Shown here: positions 7,419-15,364 of the stretch, piece after piece
How positions within the stretch are numbered: the stretch's first letter is position 1
How the letters are laid out: every line of letters starts with the position of its first letter
Notes under the pieces: generated by a model
What the model was told of the DNA's origin: nothing
Database searches by the model: none
What the model saw: the letters and a program-made list of their open reading frames with translations, nothing else
NCBI GenBank assembly: GCA_030540225.1
Contig: JAUNWQ010000008.1
Coordinates: 3,248 to 45,167 of the forward strand
Length of the DNA: 41,920 bases
Source of the DNA: Coriobacteriia bacterium
Lineage (GTDB): Bacteria; Actinomycetota; Coriobacteriia; Coriobacteriales; Eggerthellaceae
Direction of reading: 5' to 3'
Translations under genes and position numbers: made by a program

Positions 7419-9149
7419 CTAATCCTGAACAATGAAGCCACGTGCACAGTACTGCGCGCACTGCCCGCAGCCGATGCACATGTCGCGATCGATAAGCGCC
7501 TGGCCGGTCGACTCGTCCTTGGAAATCGCAGGACAGCCGAGGGTGATGCACACGCCGCATGCCGTGCACTGGGAAGAAACCTCGAATGCAGGCTCGCGAT
7601 GGCGCTCGAGCAGAACGCACGGAGCCCTGAAGACGATCACCGAAAGCGTATCGGTGGAGGAAGTTGCCTCTTTCAAGGCGCGGCGGACGGCCCTCGCGTC
7701 GTGCGGGTCGACCGTGCGCACGTCCTCGATGCCGAGCGCCTTCAAGACGCCTTCCATATCGAGCTCGCGCGAGGGGCGGTGCTGGAGCGTCTCACCGTTG
7801 AACGGGTTGCCCTGGCGACCGGTCATGGCAGTCGTGCGGTTGTCTAGAATGCAGACGGTGCCCGCGCCCTTGTTGTAAACCGTCGAAATAAGCGACGAAA
7901 GGCCAGAATGCGCGAACGTGGAGTCACCGATCACAGCAACGACGGGACGATGCTCGCGACCCGCGAACGCAAGCTCGAAGCCGTGGGCCATCGACACGGA
8001 TGCGCCCATGTCAACGCAGGTATCCATTGCGGAAAGTGGCGGCAAAGCACCCAACGTGTAGCAGCCGATGTCGCCCGTCACGATGGCCTTGCAGCGCGAG
8101 AGCTCCTTGAAGACGAGGCGATGCGGACAGCCGGGGCACAGCGCAGGAGGGCGACCCGGAACGTCTGCCTGAGCGGCAGCGTGCGCGGGCTCGGGGAACC
8201 CAAAAGCGGCGCGGATGAGCCCGACCGAGAGCTCGCCGTCGCGCGGCAGGGGCTCGGGGAAGGCAGCAACATCGATTCCGAGCGCGGACACGGCATCGGT
8301 CAGATAGCACGACGCCTCCTCGACGACGTAGAGCGCATCAACGCTCTCGGCAAACGAGCGAAGCGCCTTCTCGGGAAGGGGCCATGTGCATCCGAGCTTG
8401 AAGACCGATGCATCGGGCAGCCCTTCCAGCACATGCTGGGAAACCGCGCCGGCGCAGACGACGCCAATCTTGTCGCCATGCCTTACGACCTGGTTGTACG
8501 CGCAAGTCTCGGCCCATTCGGAGAGCGCCTCGATGCGCTCGAGCTGCACCTTGCGGCGCGGCTTCGCGAACGCGGGCATCATGACCCACTTTGCAGGGTT
8601 GCTCTCGTAGGGAGCGGGCTCGACCTCTTTTCGGGACCCGACCTCGACCGGCGTCTTCGTATGCGAGACGCGCACCGAAGAGCGGATGAAGAAGGGCACA
8701 TCGAATCGCTCGGAAAGCTCGAACGCGTCGCGCGTGAAAGCGAGCGCCTCGGCGGAATCAGCGGGGTCGAGCATGGGAATATGCGCCGCGCAGGCATAGT
8801 AGTGGGAGTCCTGCTCGTTTTGCGAGGAGTACATGCCCGGATCGTCGGCAGCCAGCACGACAAATCCTCCGCCAACGCCGGTATAGGCAGCAGTGAACAG
8901 GGGATCCGCCGCGACGTTCACGCCGACGTGCTTCATGGTCGAAAGAACGCGGGCGCCACCGGCAGATGCGCCGATGCCCACCTCAACGGCAACCTTCTCG
9001 TTCACGCACCACTCGGCGTAGACGCCGTCCTTCTTCGCGAACGCCTCGAGCGTTTCGGTCGAAGGGGTACCCGGGTATGCGACGCCGATGCGCGCGCCGG
9101 CTTCCCAGGCGCCTTGCGCAATGGCCTCGTTTCCGCTTAGCAGTTCCAT
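7419..9149 (-). CDS. iorA: Indolepyruvate:ferredoxin oxidoreductase, alpha subunit
   Basis: Catalytic subunit of IOR with thiamine diphosphate and two [4Fe-4S] clusters. Domain order: N-terminal pyrimidine-binding domain (SGNEAIAQGAWEAGARIGVA, YPGTPSTE), central linker domain, C-terminal ThDP-binding domain (GDIGCYTLG, VIGDSTFAHSG, DNRTTAMTGRQGNP), and a ferredoxin tail with two Cys sets, CTACGVCITLGCP and CIGCGQCAQYC. The 576-residue length is normal for IorA. The four Cys of each cluster appear intact. It is encoded 43 bp after the FHA gene and immediately before iorB. With paaK and ACT genes around it, a role in aryl-acid/aryl-pyruvate interconversion is likely; the in vivo direction is not determined. 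Confidence 0.95.
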   Translation of the reverse strand: MELLSGNEAIAQGAWEAGARIGVAYPGTPSTETLEAFAKKDGVYAEWCVNEKVAVEVGIGASAGGARVLSTMKHVGVNVAADPLFTAAYTGVGGGFVVLAADDPGMYSSQNEQDSHYYACAAHIPMLDPADSAEALAFTRDAFELSERFDVPFFIRSSVRVSHTKTPVEVGSRKEVEPAPYESNPAKWVMMPAFAKPRRKVQLERIEALSEWAETCAYNQVVRHGDKIGVVCAGAVSQHVLEGLPDASVFKLGCTWPLPEKALRSFAESVDALYVVEEASCYLTDAVSALGIDVAAFPEPLPRDGELSVGLIRAAFGFPEPAHAAAQADVPGRPPALCPGCPHRLVFKELSRCKAIVTGDIGCYTLGALPPLSAMDTCVDMGASVSMAHGFELAFAGREHRPVVAVIGDSTFAHSGLSSLISTVYNKGAGTVCILDNRTTAMTGRQGNPFNGETLQHRPSRELDMEGVLKALGIEDVRTVDPHDARAVRRALKEATSSTDTLSVIVFRAPCVLLERHREPAFEVSSQCTACGVCITLGCPAISKDESTGQALIDRDMCIGCGQCAQYCARGFIVQD

Positions 9150-9192
9150 GTGAAATTCCCTCTCGTAAATCTCGCCTTATGCGCCGATGCGT

Positions 9193-9633
9193 CTATTCCT
9201 CCCGATAGACGAGGCAGAACGCGCCGATCTGCACGACATCGCCCTCGTGGAGCTCGCGCGCCTCGACGTTATCGTTGTTCACCCACACGCCGTTGAAGGA
9301 GCTGTCGTCGGTGATCGTGTAGCCATCGCCTGTCGGCTCGACAACCGCGTGGCTGCGCGAAACCGTCATATCGTTTAAGAAGATATCGCACTGCGGATTG
9401 CGCCCGACGCTCATCGGCGCATTGCCGAGCCTGTAGACCATTCCGATTTGGGGACCCTTGACAACTCTCAGCACGAACTGGTGTTGCGGATGGTCTGCCG
9501 CAGGCACGTCCCTTCCCTCAATGGGAAACGGCTTGAAGCTCTGCGTTGCGCCAAGCAACTTGAATCCGCAGGTCGGACACGCAGAAGCATCTGGGTTAAG
9601 AGTTGCACCGCATACGGGGCACGTTTCAGTCAT
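9193..9633 (-). CDS. Zinc-ribbon plus FHA domain protein
   Basis: A 146-residue cytoplasmic protein. Residues 4-22 form a short zinc ribbon (CPVCGATL..CPTCG). Residues about 52-140 form an FHA domain with the phosphothreonine-binding signature GRNPQCDIFLNDMTVSRSHA and the later SSFNGVWVNN. FHA domains read phosphothreonine left by Ser/Thr kinases. The partner kinase is not in the window. ATG 9633 is preferred because GAAGGACG precedes it. It sits between dacA (43 bp) and iorA (43 bp), so it is probably carried on a readthrough transcript. A link to cell-wall control is plausible from general knowledge of actinobacterial FHA proteins but not shown here. Confidence 0.85.
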   Translation of the reverse strand: MTETCPVCGATLNPDASACPTCGFKLLGATQSFKPFPIEGRDVPAADHPQHQFVLRVVKGPQIGMVYRLGNAPMSVGRNPQCDIFLNDMTVSRSHAVVEPTGDGYTITDDSSFNGVWVNNDNVEARELHEGDVVQIGAFCLVYREE

Positions 9634-9676
9634 AATGCTCGTCCTTCTTTCGTCTTGCATATGAAAGTGTAGCGAA

Positions 9677-11089
9677 TCAGTACTTGGCCTTCGTCTTGTC
9701 GTTGATGAGCGGGGTGTCGTTCAAGTCAACGGACGTTGCAACGGTCTGACTCCCGGTGAAATGAGACAGAAGCCTGCCCACCCAAATACCGGCAGCTTCA
9801 AGAGGATTCGGCGCCGCAACGTCCTCGCACGCGACAAGGTCGACCGTGGCAATCGTCTCGTTGTGCTGCTTGAAGACAGCGCTACCAACTTTGTCGCCCT
9901 CATGCACATTCCCGCTCACGTTGTCGAAACTCATTGTACAGCTCACGTTGCCTTTGAGCGAGAACACGTCGACCGAGCCGTCTGGTTCGGAGAAGGTCGC
10001 TTTAATCGTCTTATCCGTCCAATCGCCATGCGCGACCTCGGCAACGACGGGAACTTCCTTGGTGGAAGAACCCCAGGACATCGTAGCCGTTTCGCTCGCA
10101 TGGGCATACGGGTAGTTCACACTATTGGCGTATACCCAGTCGAAAAGCGTCTTCGCGTCCGTGAAGCGCTGCTGCTCGCTTGACGAGTTGAGCACGATTG
10201 CATATAAGTCGAGCCCATCGCGGTTGCAGGCACCCGCAAAACATTCCCCGGCGAGCGAGGTGAATCCCGTCTTTATGCCGCAAGCACCCTCGTAGACGCC
10301 GATAAGCTCATCGGTCGATTCCAGCTCGAGCGGAGTTGCTACTCCCCCGCGCGTGACCGTGATCGTCGCCTTGTCCTTCGAGACGATATCGCGGAACGTC
10401 TGGCTTTTCATCGCGTAGGCGGACATCGTTGCCACATCGCGGGCCGTACTGTGCATATCGCCCGCATACTGGTTGAAGTCGAGCCCATGGGGATTCGCGA
10501 ACAGTGTGTTCGCGCATCCGAGAGCCGCCGCCTTGGCGTTCATCGCGGCAACGAATGCCGCCTGTGCGCCGCCCTCGCCTCCAAGCTTCGCACCGACAGT
10601 GTCCGCAATAGCGATCGCCGCGTCGTTGCCCGACGAGGTGAGAAGCGCCTTGATGGCGTCCTCCATGGAAAGCACGTCGCCCTCTTTGAGCGACGCGGAG
10701 GACTCGCCGATGGAGGCTGCCTGAGCACTAACCGTCACCTGGTCGGTGAGCTGGGAGTTCTCCAGAGCAACAATCGCCGTCATAATCTTAGTCACCGATG
10801 CGATATGCGTCTGTGTGTCCGGGTTACGCTCGAAATACACCGTGCCGTTGCCGTCGACAACATAGGCATACGTCGCATCGATGCTTGGGCACTGAGAGAC
10901 GGCAAGCCCGCGCGACTCAACGGTCTCGCCAGCGACGACATCGGTTTTCGCGACGCCGGCGAAAGCGGTGGCGGGCATGAGGGCGAACGAGAGCGAGACT
11001 GCAAGAACGCAGGCGCAAAGCGCGGAAAGCGCCCGCGCCCCGAAGGGGGCACGGGCGCTGCGCGCGATATGACGAGAGCTAGCAATCAA
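9677..11089 (-). CDS. D-alanyl-D-alanine carboxypeptidase (S11, DacA/PBP5-like)
   Basis: Exported low-molecular-weight penicillin-binding protein that trims the terminal D-Ala of peptidoglycan stem peptides. Serine penicillin-recognising motifs are complete: SVTK (about 98-101), SGN (about 153-155) and KTG (about 273-275). A signal peptide is clear: basic RHIARSAR, hydrophobic ALCACVLAVSLSFALM, cleavage near ATAFA-G. The C-terminal domain after the catalytic part resembles the PBP5 domain; the final 40 residues may be a weak membrane-anchoring helix. No ATG fits before the signal core, so TTG 11089 with upstream AGAGG is chosen; it overlaps the ACT2 stop by 11 bp. A strong hairpin lies inside the signal-peptide codons. 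Confidence 0.87.
   Translation of the reverse strand: MIASSRHIARSARAPFGARALSALCACVLAVSLSFALMPATAFAGVAKTDVVAGETVESRGLAVSQCPSIDATYAYVVDGNGTVYFERNPDTQTHIASVTKIMTAIVALENSQLTDQVTVSAQAASIGESSASLKEGDVLSMEDAIKALLTSSGNDAAIAIADTVGAKLGGEGGAQAAFVAAMNAKAAALGCANTLFANPHGLDFNQYAGDMHSTARDVATMSAYAMKSQTFRDIVSKDKATITVTRGGVATPLELESTDELIGVYEGACGIKTGFTSLAGECFAGACNRDGLDLYAIVLNSSSEQQRFTDAKTLFDWVYANSVNYPYAHASETATMSWGSSTKEVPVVAEVAHGDWTDKTIKATFSEPDGSVDVFSLKGNVSCTMSFDNVSGNVHEGDKVGSAVFKQHNETIATVDLVACEDVAAPNPLEAAGIWVGRLLSHFTGSQTVATSVDLNDTPLINDKTKAKY
11029..11058 (-). repeat. Strong hairpin within the start of dacA
   Basis: Minus-strand arms GCGCCCGTGCCCC and GGGGCGCGGGCGC (one mismatch) with a CTTC loop, followed by TTTCC. 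It has the look of an intrinsic terminator for paaK2-ACT2, yet lies within the codons for the basic part of the dacA signal peptide. Confidence 0.6.
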
Positions 11090-11510
11090 GCTGGTAAACC
11101 TCTTCCGGGGATACGGTTGCGAAGCCAGCCTCTTCGAGCTTGGCCTCGATGCCTTCCGCTTCACCAATTTTCAGTACGTCGATCGCCATTTCGGGATTGA
11201 CGGAGAAGCAGTATCCGTACTCGATGTTGACGGACTGCTGGTCCAAAAACTCAAGCAGAGTCGCAAGTCCGCCCTTCACATTGGGAACGCGAACGGCGAG
11301 AACCGGGGTGACCATCGCACGATAGCCGGCCGCACGAAGCGCTTCGGCGGCGGCGTTCGGAGTATCGGCGAGGACGCGAGCGACGCCGAAGTCTGCCGTG
11401 TCAGCAAGGTTTAGGGCGTGCAGGTTCACGCCCGCATCACTCAGCACGCGGCATGCAGCGGCGAGACGGCCCTTGTCGTTCTCCAGGAAAACAGTCAGCT
11501 GAGAAATCAT
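11079..11510 (-). CDS. Tandem ACT-domain regulatory protein (copy 2)
   Basis: A 143-residue protein with two ACT folds: LTVFLENDKGRLAAACRVL..AGVNLHALNLAD and LAVRVPNVKGGLATLLEFL..SVNIEYGYCF. It is a distant paralogue of the ACT protein at 6383-6805. Its start codon overlaps the paaK2 stop by one base, which indicates translational coupling. It probably binds an aromatic amino acid and modulates the ligase; that is inferred from context and the common paaK-ACT pairing. Confidence 0.85.
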   Translation of the reverse strand: MISQLTVFLENDKGRLAAACRVLSDAGVNLHALNLADTADFGVARVLADTPNAAAEALRAAGYRAMVTPVLAVRVPNVKGGLATLLEFLDQQSVNIEYGYCFSVNPEMAIDVLKIGEAEGIEAKLEEAGFATVSPEEVYQLDC

Positions 11511-12817
11511 TAGTGCTTCCCTTCTCTCAAATCGATGACGCGCTTGGCCTTGCCTTCGCTGCGCTCGATAGACTTCGGCTCGACGATCTTGATGTCGACC
11601 TTGATCTGCAGGTTGCTCTTGAGCTCGGCACCAAGGCGCGCCTTCAAGTCCTCGAGCTTGCGGATCTCATCGATCGGGAACTCGGGCACGGTCTCGACGT
11701 TCAGCGTGACCTTGTCGAGCGGGCCGTTGTCGGTGAGCACGATCTGGTAGTGCGCCGTGATCTCGTCGAAGCCGGTGATAATCTGCTCGATCTGCGACGG
11801 GAACACGTTCACGCCGCGGATAATCATCATATCATCGGAGCGGCCGATGATGCGGTCGATCTTGCGGTGGGTGCGCCCGCATGCGCACTCCTCATTGATG
11901 ATGCGGGTGATATCGCGGGTGCGGTAGCGCACAAGCGGGCAGCACTCGCGCGTGAGCGTGGTGAACACGAGCTCGCCATAGGTGCCGTCGGGCACCGGCT
12001 GAAGCGTTTCGGGGTCGATGATCTCGGCGAAGAAGTGGTCTTCCGCCAGGTGCAGGCCGTGGGACTCGGAGCACTCCATCGCAACGCCGGGGCCCATAAC
12101 CTCGGAGAGGCCATACACGTCGCAGTAGCGGATGCCGAGCTTGTCGCGGATTTCCTGGCGCATGTTCTCGGAAGCGGGCTCGGCGCCGAAAATACCGGCG
12201 GAGAGCTTGAAGTCCTTCGCGGGGTCATAGCCCATGCTGATAGCCGTATCGGCCAGATAAAGCGCGTAGGAAGGCGTGCAGCACAAGATGTCGGTGCCAA
12301 GGTCGACCATCATCTGGATCTGGCGCTTCGTGTTGCCCGAAGAGGTCGGGATAACCGAGCAGCCAGCCGCCTCCGCGCCGTAATGCGCACCGAGACCGCC
12401 CGTGAACAGGCCGTAGCCGTAGGACACCTGAACGGTCGAATCGGCGGAGCCGTCAACCATATAGATGCCGCGGGCGAAGCAATCGCCCCAGTTCTTGATG
12501 TCGTTTGCGGTATGCCCCACAACCGTCGCCTGACCGGTGGTGCCGGAGGACGCGTGGATGCGAGCGACGTCTTTCTTCGGAACGGCGAACAGGCCGAACG
12601 GGTAGGCGTCGCGCATATCCTGCTTGACGACGAACGGGAACTTCGCGAGATCCTCGAGGCAGGTCAGGTCGTCGGGCGTGACACCCGCCTCGGCGAAGGA
12701 CTTCTTATAGAAATCGACGTTGTCATACGCGTGACGAATCGACTTCTTCATTCGCTCGAGCTGCAACTCGCGCAACTGCTCGCGCGGCATGGTCTCGATT
12801 TCTTCTTGGAAATACAC
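11510..12817 (-). CDS. paaK: Phenylacetate-CoA ligase family protein (copy 2)
   Basis: AMP-forming arylacetate-CoA ligase of 435 residues, close to the length of characterised PaaK. Conserved parts: N-terminal LRELQLERMKKSIRHAYDNV, P-loop SSGTTGQATVVGHTANDI, DVYGLSEVMGPGVAME, YRTRDITRI, CACGRTHRKIDRIIGRSDDM, and the C-terminal ERSEGKAKRVIDLR with the catalytic Lys. It is closer to classical PaaK than copy 1, which carries about 30 extra N-terminal residues. The start is GTG at 12817 with upstream AAGGA. It heads the minus-strand run that continues through ACT2, dacA, FHA and iorAB. Phenylacetate or indoleacetate are the likely substrates, by family. Confidence 0.9.
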   Translation of the reverse strand: MYFQEEIETMPREQLRELQLERMKKSIRHAYDNVDFYKKSFAEAGVTPDDLTCLEDLAKFPFVVKQDMRDAYPFGLFAVPKKDVARIHASSGTTGQATVVGHTANDIKNWGDCFARGIYMVDGSADSTVQVSYGYGLFTGGLGAHYGAEAAGCSVIPTSSGNTKRQIQMMVDLGTDILCCTPSYALYLADTAISMGYDPAKDFKLSAGIFGAEPASENMRQEIRDKLGIRYCDVYGLSEVMGPGVAMECSESHGLHLAEDHFFAEIIDPETLQPVPDGTYGELVFTTLTRECCPLVRYRTRDITRIINEECACGRTHRKIDRIIGRSDDMMIIRGVNVFPSQIEQIITGFDEITAHYQIVLTDNGPLDKVTLNVETVPEFPIDEIRKLEDLKARLGAELKSNLQIKVDIKIVEPKSIERSEGKAKRVIDLREGKH

Positions 12818-12988
12818 CTCAAGTCCTTCCTTGTCTTACCTGGCGCATGCGCGCCCTTGCCCACGTCACCAAGCTATTGGATGCAAAATTTGACCCGATA
12901 GCTAGGGTTAACTCGTACAGTGTAGCGTTTGTGCCCACCCCGTCATAGGAAAAGGGCGGCAAAACTAGATTTCCTGCGCCTGAAAGCG

Positions 12989-13657
12989 TTATTCGGCACG
13001 CATTTCACGCTTCGCAGCGGAAAGCTTGAGCGCCCCCGCCGCGACGTAATAGATCGTCGTGAACGCGCCGACGATAAGGCCTGCATAGACAAACCAGATA
13101 CCCCACGAATAGGGGTCCGAGGAGAAGCCGGGAAGCCACGAGAAAGGCACGACCCCCATGCCTACAAGGACAGGCCAATTGAGAAGGAGCGCCGCGAAAC
13201 CGACGAACAAAAACGTCGTCGCCACCTTGCCAGGATAAATCACCGCCACGCGGATGCGCCACCTCTTGAGAAGGTACGCCCCGCCGATGAGAAGCAGCAG
13301 GTCGCGTCCAAGAACCAAGACGACGATCCACAGCGGCAGGCGTCCGACGGCAAGCAGGCACACAACACCAGAGATCATGAGGATGCGATCGACGGCAGGA
13401 TCGAGCAGACGACCGAGCTTCGAGACCGTGTGCGTTCGGCGAGCGATCTGCCCGTCGATCCAATCAGTTCCCGCCGCCACGGCAAAAAGGACCGTTGCGA
13501 GAATGTCGTAGCCGGTCAAAAGCAAAACGATGAAGCAAGGGACCATGCACAAGCGAATCGTCGAGATGAGATTTGGAATAGTGAAGATGGTGTCGAGCAC
13601 CTCGTCTTCCTCGGGTGTCAGGTCATTTTTCGCGGCCTTGTCTATCATCTTCGCCAT
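12989..13657 (-). CDS. pgsA: CDP-alcohol phosphatidyltransferase (PgsA-like)
   Basis: Integral membrane enzyme that transfers phosphatidyl from CDP-diacylglycerol to an alcohol, probably glycerol-3-phosphate. The full signature D-G-2x-A-R-8x-G-3x-D-3x-D is present (DGQIARRTHTVSKLGRLLDP followed by AVD, about residues 67-90). Five or six hydrophobic segments follow the usual topology. A 30-residue acidic N-terminal extension precedes the first membrane segment. ATG 13657 is chosen over the TTG nine bases upstream. The glycerophosphate specificity is inferred from similarity to PgsA; other CDP-alcohol transferases share the motif. Confidence 0.82.
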   Translation of the reverse strand: MAKMIDKAAKNDLTPEEDEVLDTIFTIPNLISTIRLCMVPCFIVLLLTGYDILATVLFAVAAGTDWIDGQIARRTHTVSKLGRLLDPAVDRILMISGVVCLLAVGRLPLWIVVLVLGRDLLLLIGGAYLLKRWRIRVAVIYPGKVATTFLFVGFAALLLNWPVLVGMGVVPFSWLPGFSSDPYSWGIWFVYAGLIVGAFTTIYYVAAGALKLSAAKREMRAE

Positions 13658-13718
13658 ATAAGCCAAGCCCCCAGTAAATAAATCCCCAGCGGGTCAGTCG
13701 TGTCATTTGCAGCGAATT

Positions 13719-13724
13719 ATTATA
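13719..13724 (-). promoter_or_regulatory. Probable -10 element for pgsA
   Basis: A perfect TATAAT on the minus strand, 61 bp upstream of the pgsA start. No good -35 hexamer is seen at 16-18 bp, so this is a weak promoter call. The rest of the 237-bp spacer 13658-13894 shows no gene. Confidence 0.4.
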
Positions 13725-13894
13725 GCGCCCTGCCTTATCCGAAGCGGCGCACTTCGCCGATTCCCCACGGAGATGTTGCCGACCCGTTTCGTTCGTTTCA
13801 ATGGGCTTCACAAGACGCCTCGACATGACGGTCGAGCCCGAATGAAATCGCCGCGCCCGCCTTCATCGACGCTTTTGCCCAACTTCAAAGAAAC

Positions 13895-14797
13895 CTAATC
13901 CAAGAAATCCTCGTTTATGCCCAGACCCAAGTTGCGGGCGATAGCGCGCAGTCCCTCGTCGGAGATGGTGTTCGCAAACTCGCCGCCTCCGTTGAGCAGC
14001 CGCGCCCTTACGTAGATATCCGACGCCTTTTCAATGGTGTGCATAAGGCCGAACGCGGAATCGAAATCAGAGCCCGAGCAGAACAGCCCGTGCTGTGCCC
14101 AAATGACCGCATCGTAGGTCTTCATAAGCTCGGAGGTCGCCATTGCAATCTCGGCACCGCCCGGAACCATCCACGGCAGAACGCCGACACCCTTCGGGAA
14201 GGCGATGATGCACTCCGTCATGGCTTTCCACAGCGTGCGCGTGATGGTGCGAGCATCGAGCGGCATCACGGAGGTGAGCGCGACCACGTTTATCGGGTGG
14301 GCATGGTAGAGAACGCGGGACGAGCCGCCGGTCACGTCCACGCGAACCGAATGGATCATGAAGTGCGAGGGGAATTCCGAGGAAGGCTTGCCGCCATCTT
14401 TAAGGCCCCACACAATACGGCACGCGTTGCCTTCAGGGTTGATCTCGACGATCCCCACGTTCTTCGCAGTGTCGAGCGGGACGTTGCGCATATAGCGTCC
14501 CGCGCCCGTCACGGCAAAATACGCACCGCGAAGGTTGTCGGCTTGAACGCCCAAGGGAATCCAATTGCAGGGGTTCTCGTAAAAGAAAGGGCGGCAGTCC
14601 GCCACTTCCCCATCGGTCATGCGGTACGTGAGGTTTCCGCCGTTGCGCTCGTGCCAGCCTTGGTTCCAGCCGTCGGCGCACAGGCGCACAAAACCCTTCA
14701 TGAACGGCTGCCGCTCCACAGCGACGCCTGAAACGACGCCTTTCGCTGTCGAAACGCCCTTGTCAATCACATCTTGCGCGCTGTCGAAAAAGCCCAT
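13895..14797 (-). CDS. rhaD: Rhamnulose-1-phosphate aldolase
   Basis: Class II, zinc-dependent aldolase that splits L-rhamnulose 1-phosphate into dihydroxyacetone phosphate and L-lactaldehyde. Blocks align with E. coli RhaD: GWHERNGGNLTYRM, FAVTGAGRYMRNV, SSEFPSHFMIHS, YHAHPINVVALT (zinc His residues), FPKGVGVLPWMVPGG and WAQHGLFCSGSDFDSAFGLM (third His). Compared with E. coli it has about 25-30 extra N-terminal residues that look like a helix plus linker (MGFFDSAQDVIDKG). ATG 14797 has an upstream GAAGG. No rhamnose kinase or isomerase is in the window, so the enzyme stands alone here and its physiological substrate could be another sugar phosphate. Confidence 0.88.
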   Translation of the reverse strand: MGFFDSAQDVIDKGVSTAKGVVSGVAVERQPFMKGFVRLCADGWNQGWHERNGGNLTYRMTDGEVADCRPFFYENPCNWIPLGVQADNLRGAYFAVTGAGRYMRNVPLDTAKNVGIVEINPEGNACRIVWGLKDGGKPSSEFPSHFMIHSVRVDVTGGSSRVLYHAHPINVVALTSVMPLDARTITRTLWKAMTECIIAFPKGVGVLPWMVPGGAEIAMATSELMKTYDAVIWAQHGLFCSGSDFDSAFGLMHTIEKASDIYVRARLLNGGGEFANTISDEGLRAIARNLGLGINEDFLD

Positions 14798-14904
14798 CGT
14801 TTCGCAACCTTCCACTATTCGTAGCGCATCGCGCGCCTTTCTTGCCGACAGGCCCGACTATACCGCTCGATTCACGTATAAACCCCGAGAACAGCGGAAT
14901 CAAC

Positions 14905-14937
14905 GCAAAACGAGAAGGGACCCCGCAGGGCCCCTTC
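14905..14937 (-). terminator. Intrinsic terminator of the ech operon
   Basis: Minus-strand stem GAAGGGGCCC with GGGTCCCTTC, short loop, followed by TCGTTTTG. It lies 53 bp after the echF stop and before rhaD. Confidence 0.75.
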
Positions 14938-14989
14938 GAAGCGCGCAATAGGAAGCCTTCGCCCGATGGGCGAGACGAGAACGCTGCTG

Positions 14990-15358
14990 TTAGCTTACCT
15001 TCTTCATCGGCTTGGGATGCTCGGGGACGTCTACCGACTCGATGTACATCTCCTTCGAAGGCGCCGGCCAGCCAGGCTCCATCGACAGGCAGTGCTTCGG
15101 GCATTCGAGCACGCAGGTTCCGCACTGGACGCAGCGGAACTTGTCGATGGTCCATTTGCGGTTGGGCTTCTCAACCACGATGGCAGCGCATGGGCAGCGG
15201 CGCTGGCAGATGCCGCACAGGATGCAAACATCTACATCGTTGACGATATGCCCCTTAAGTCCTGCGGGAGCCTCTTTTTTCTCCATGGGATATAGCACCG
15301 TCTCAGGCTTTTTGAACAGCGAGCCGAGCGTCATCTTTCCCAGTTTGAATCCACCCAT
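14990..15358 (-). CDS. echF: Ech hydrogenase subunit F, 2[4Fe-4S] ferredoxin-like
   Basis: Electron-transfer subunit of the membrane-bound energy-converting hydrogenase; it accepts electrons from ferredoxin and passes them to EchC. The 122-residue protein carries two [4Fe-4S] binding sets, CILCGICQRRCPC and CVQCGTCVLECPKHC. It ends with a hydrophilic tail rich in Pro and Lys. It is the last gene of the operon, 6 bp after echE. The order A-B-C-D-E-F matches the canonical ech operon, which supports the assignment more than the small ferredoxin itself does. Confidence 0.88.
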   Translation of the reverse strand: MGGFKLGKMTLGSLFKKPETVLYPMEKKEAPAGLKGHIVNDVDVCILCGICQRRCPCAAIVVEKPNRKWTIDKFRCVQCGTCVLECPKHCLSMEPGWPAPSKEMYIESVDVPEHPKPMKKVS

Positions 15359-15364
15359 GTTCTT

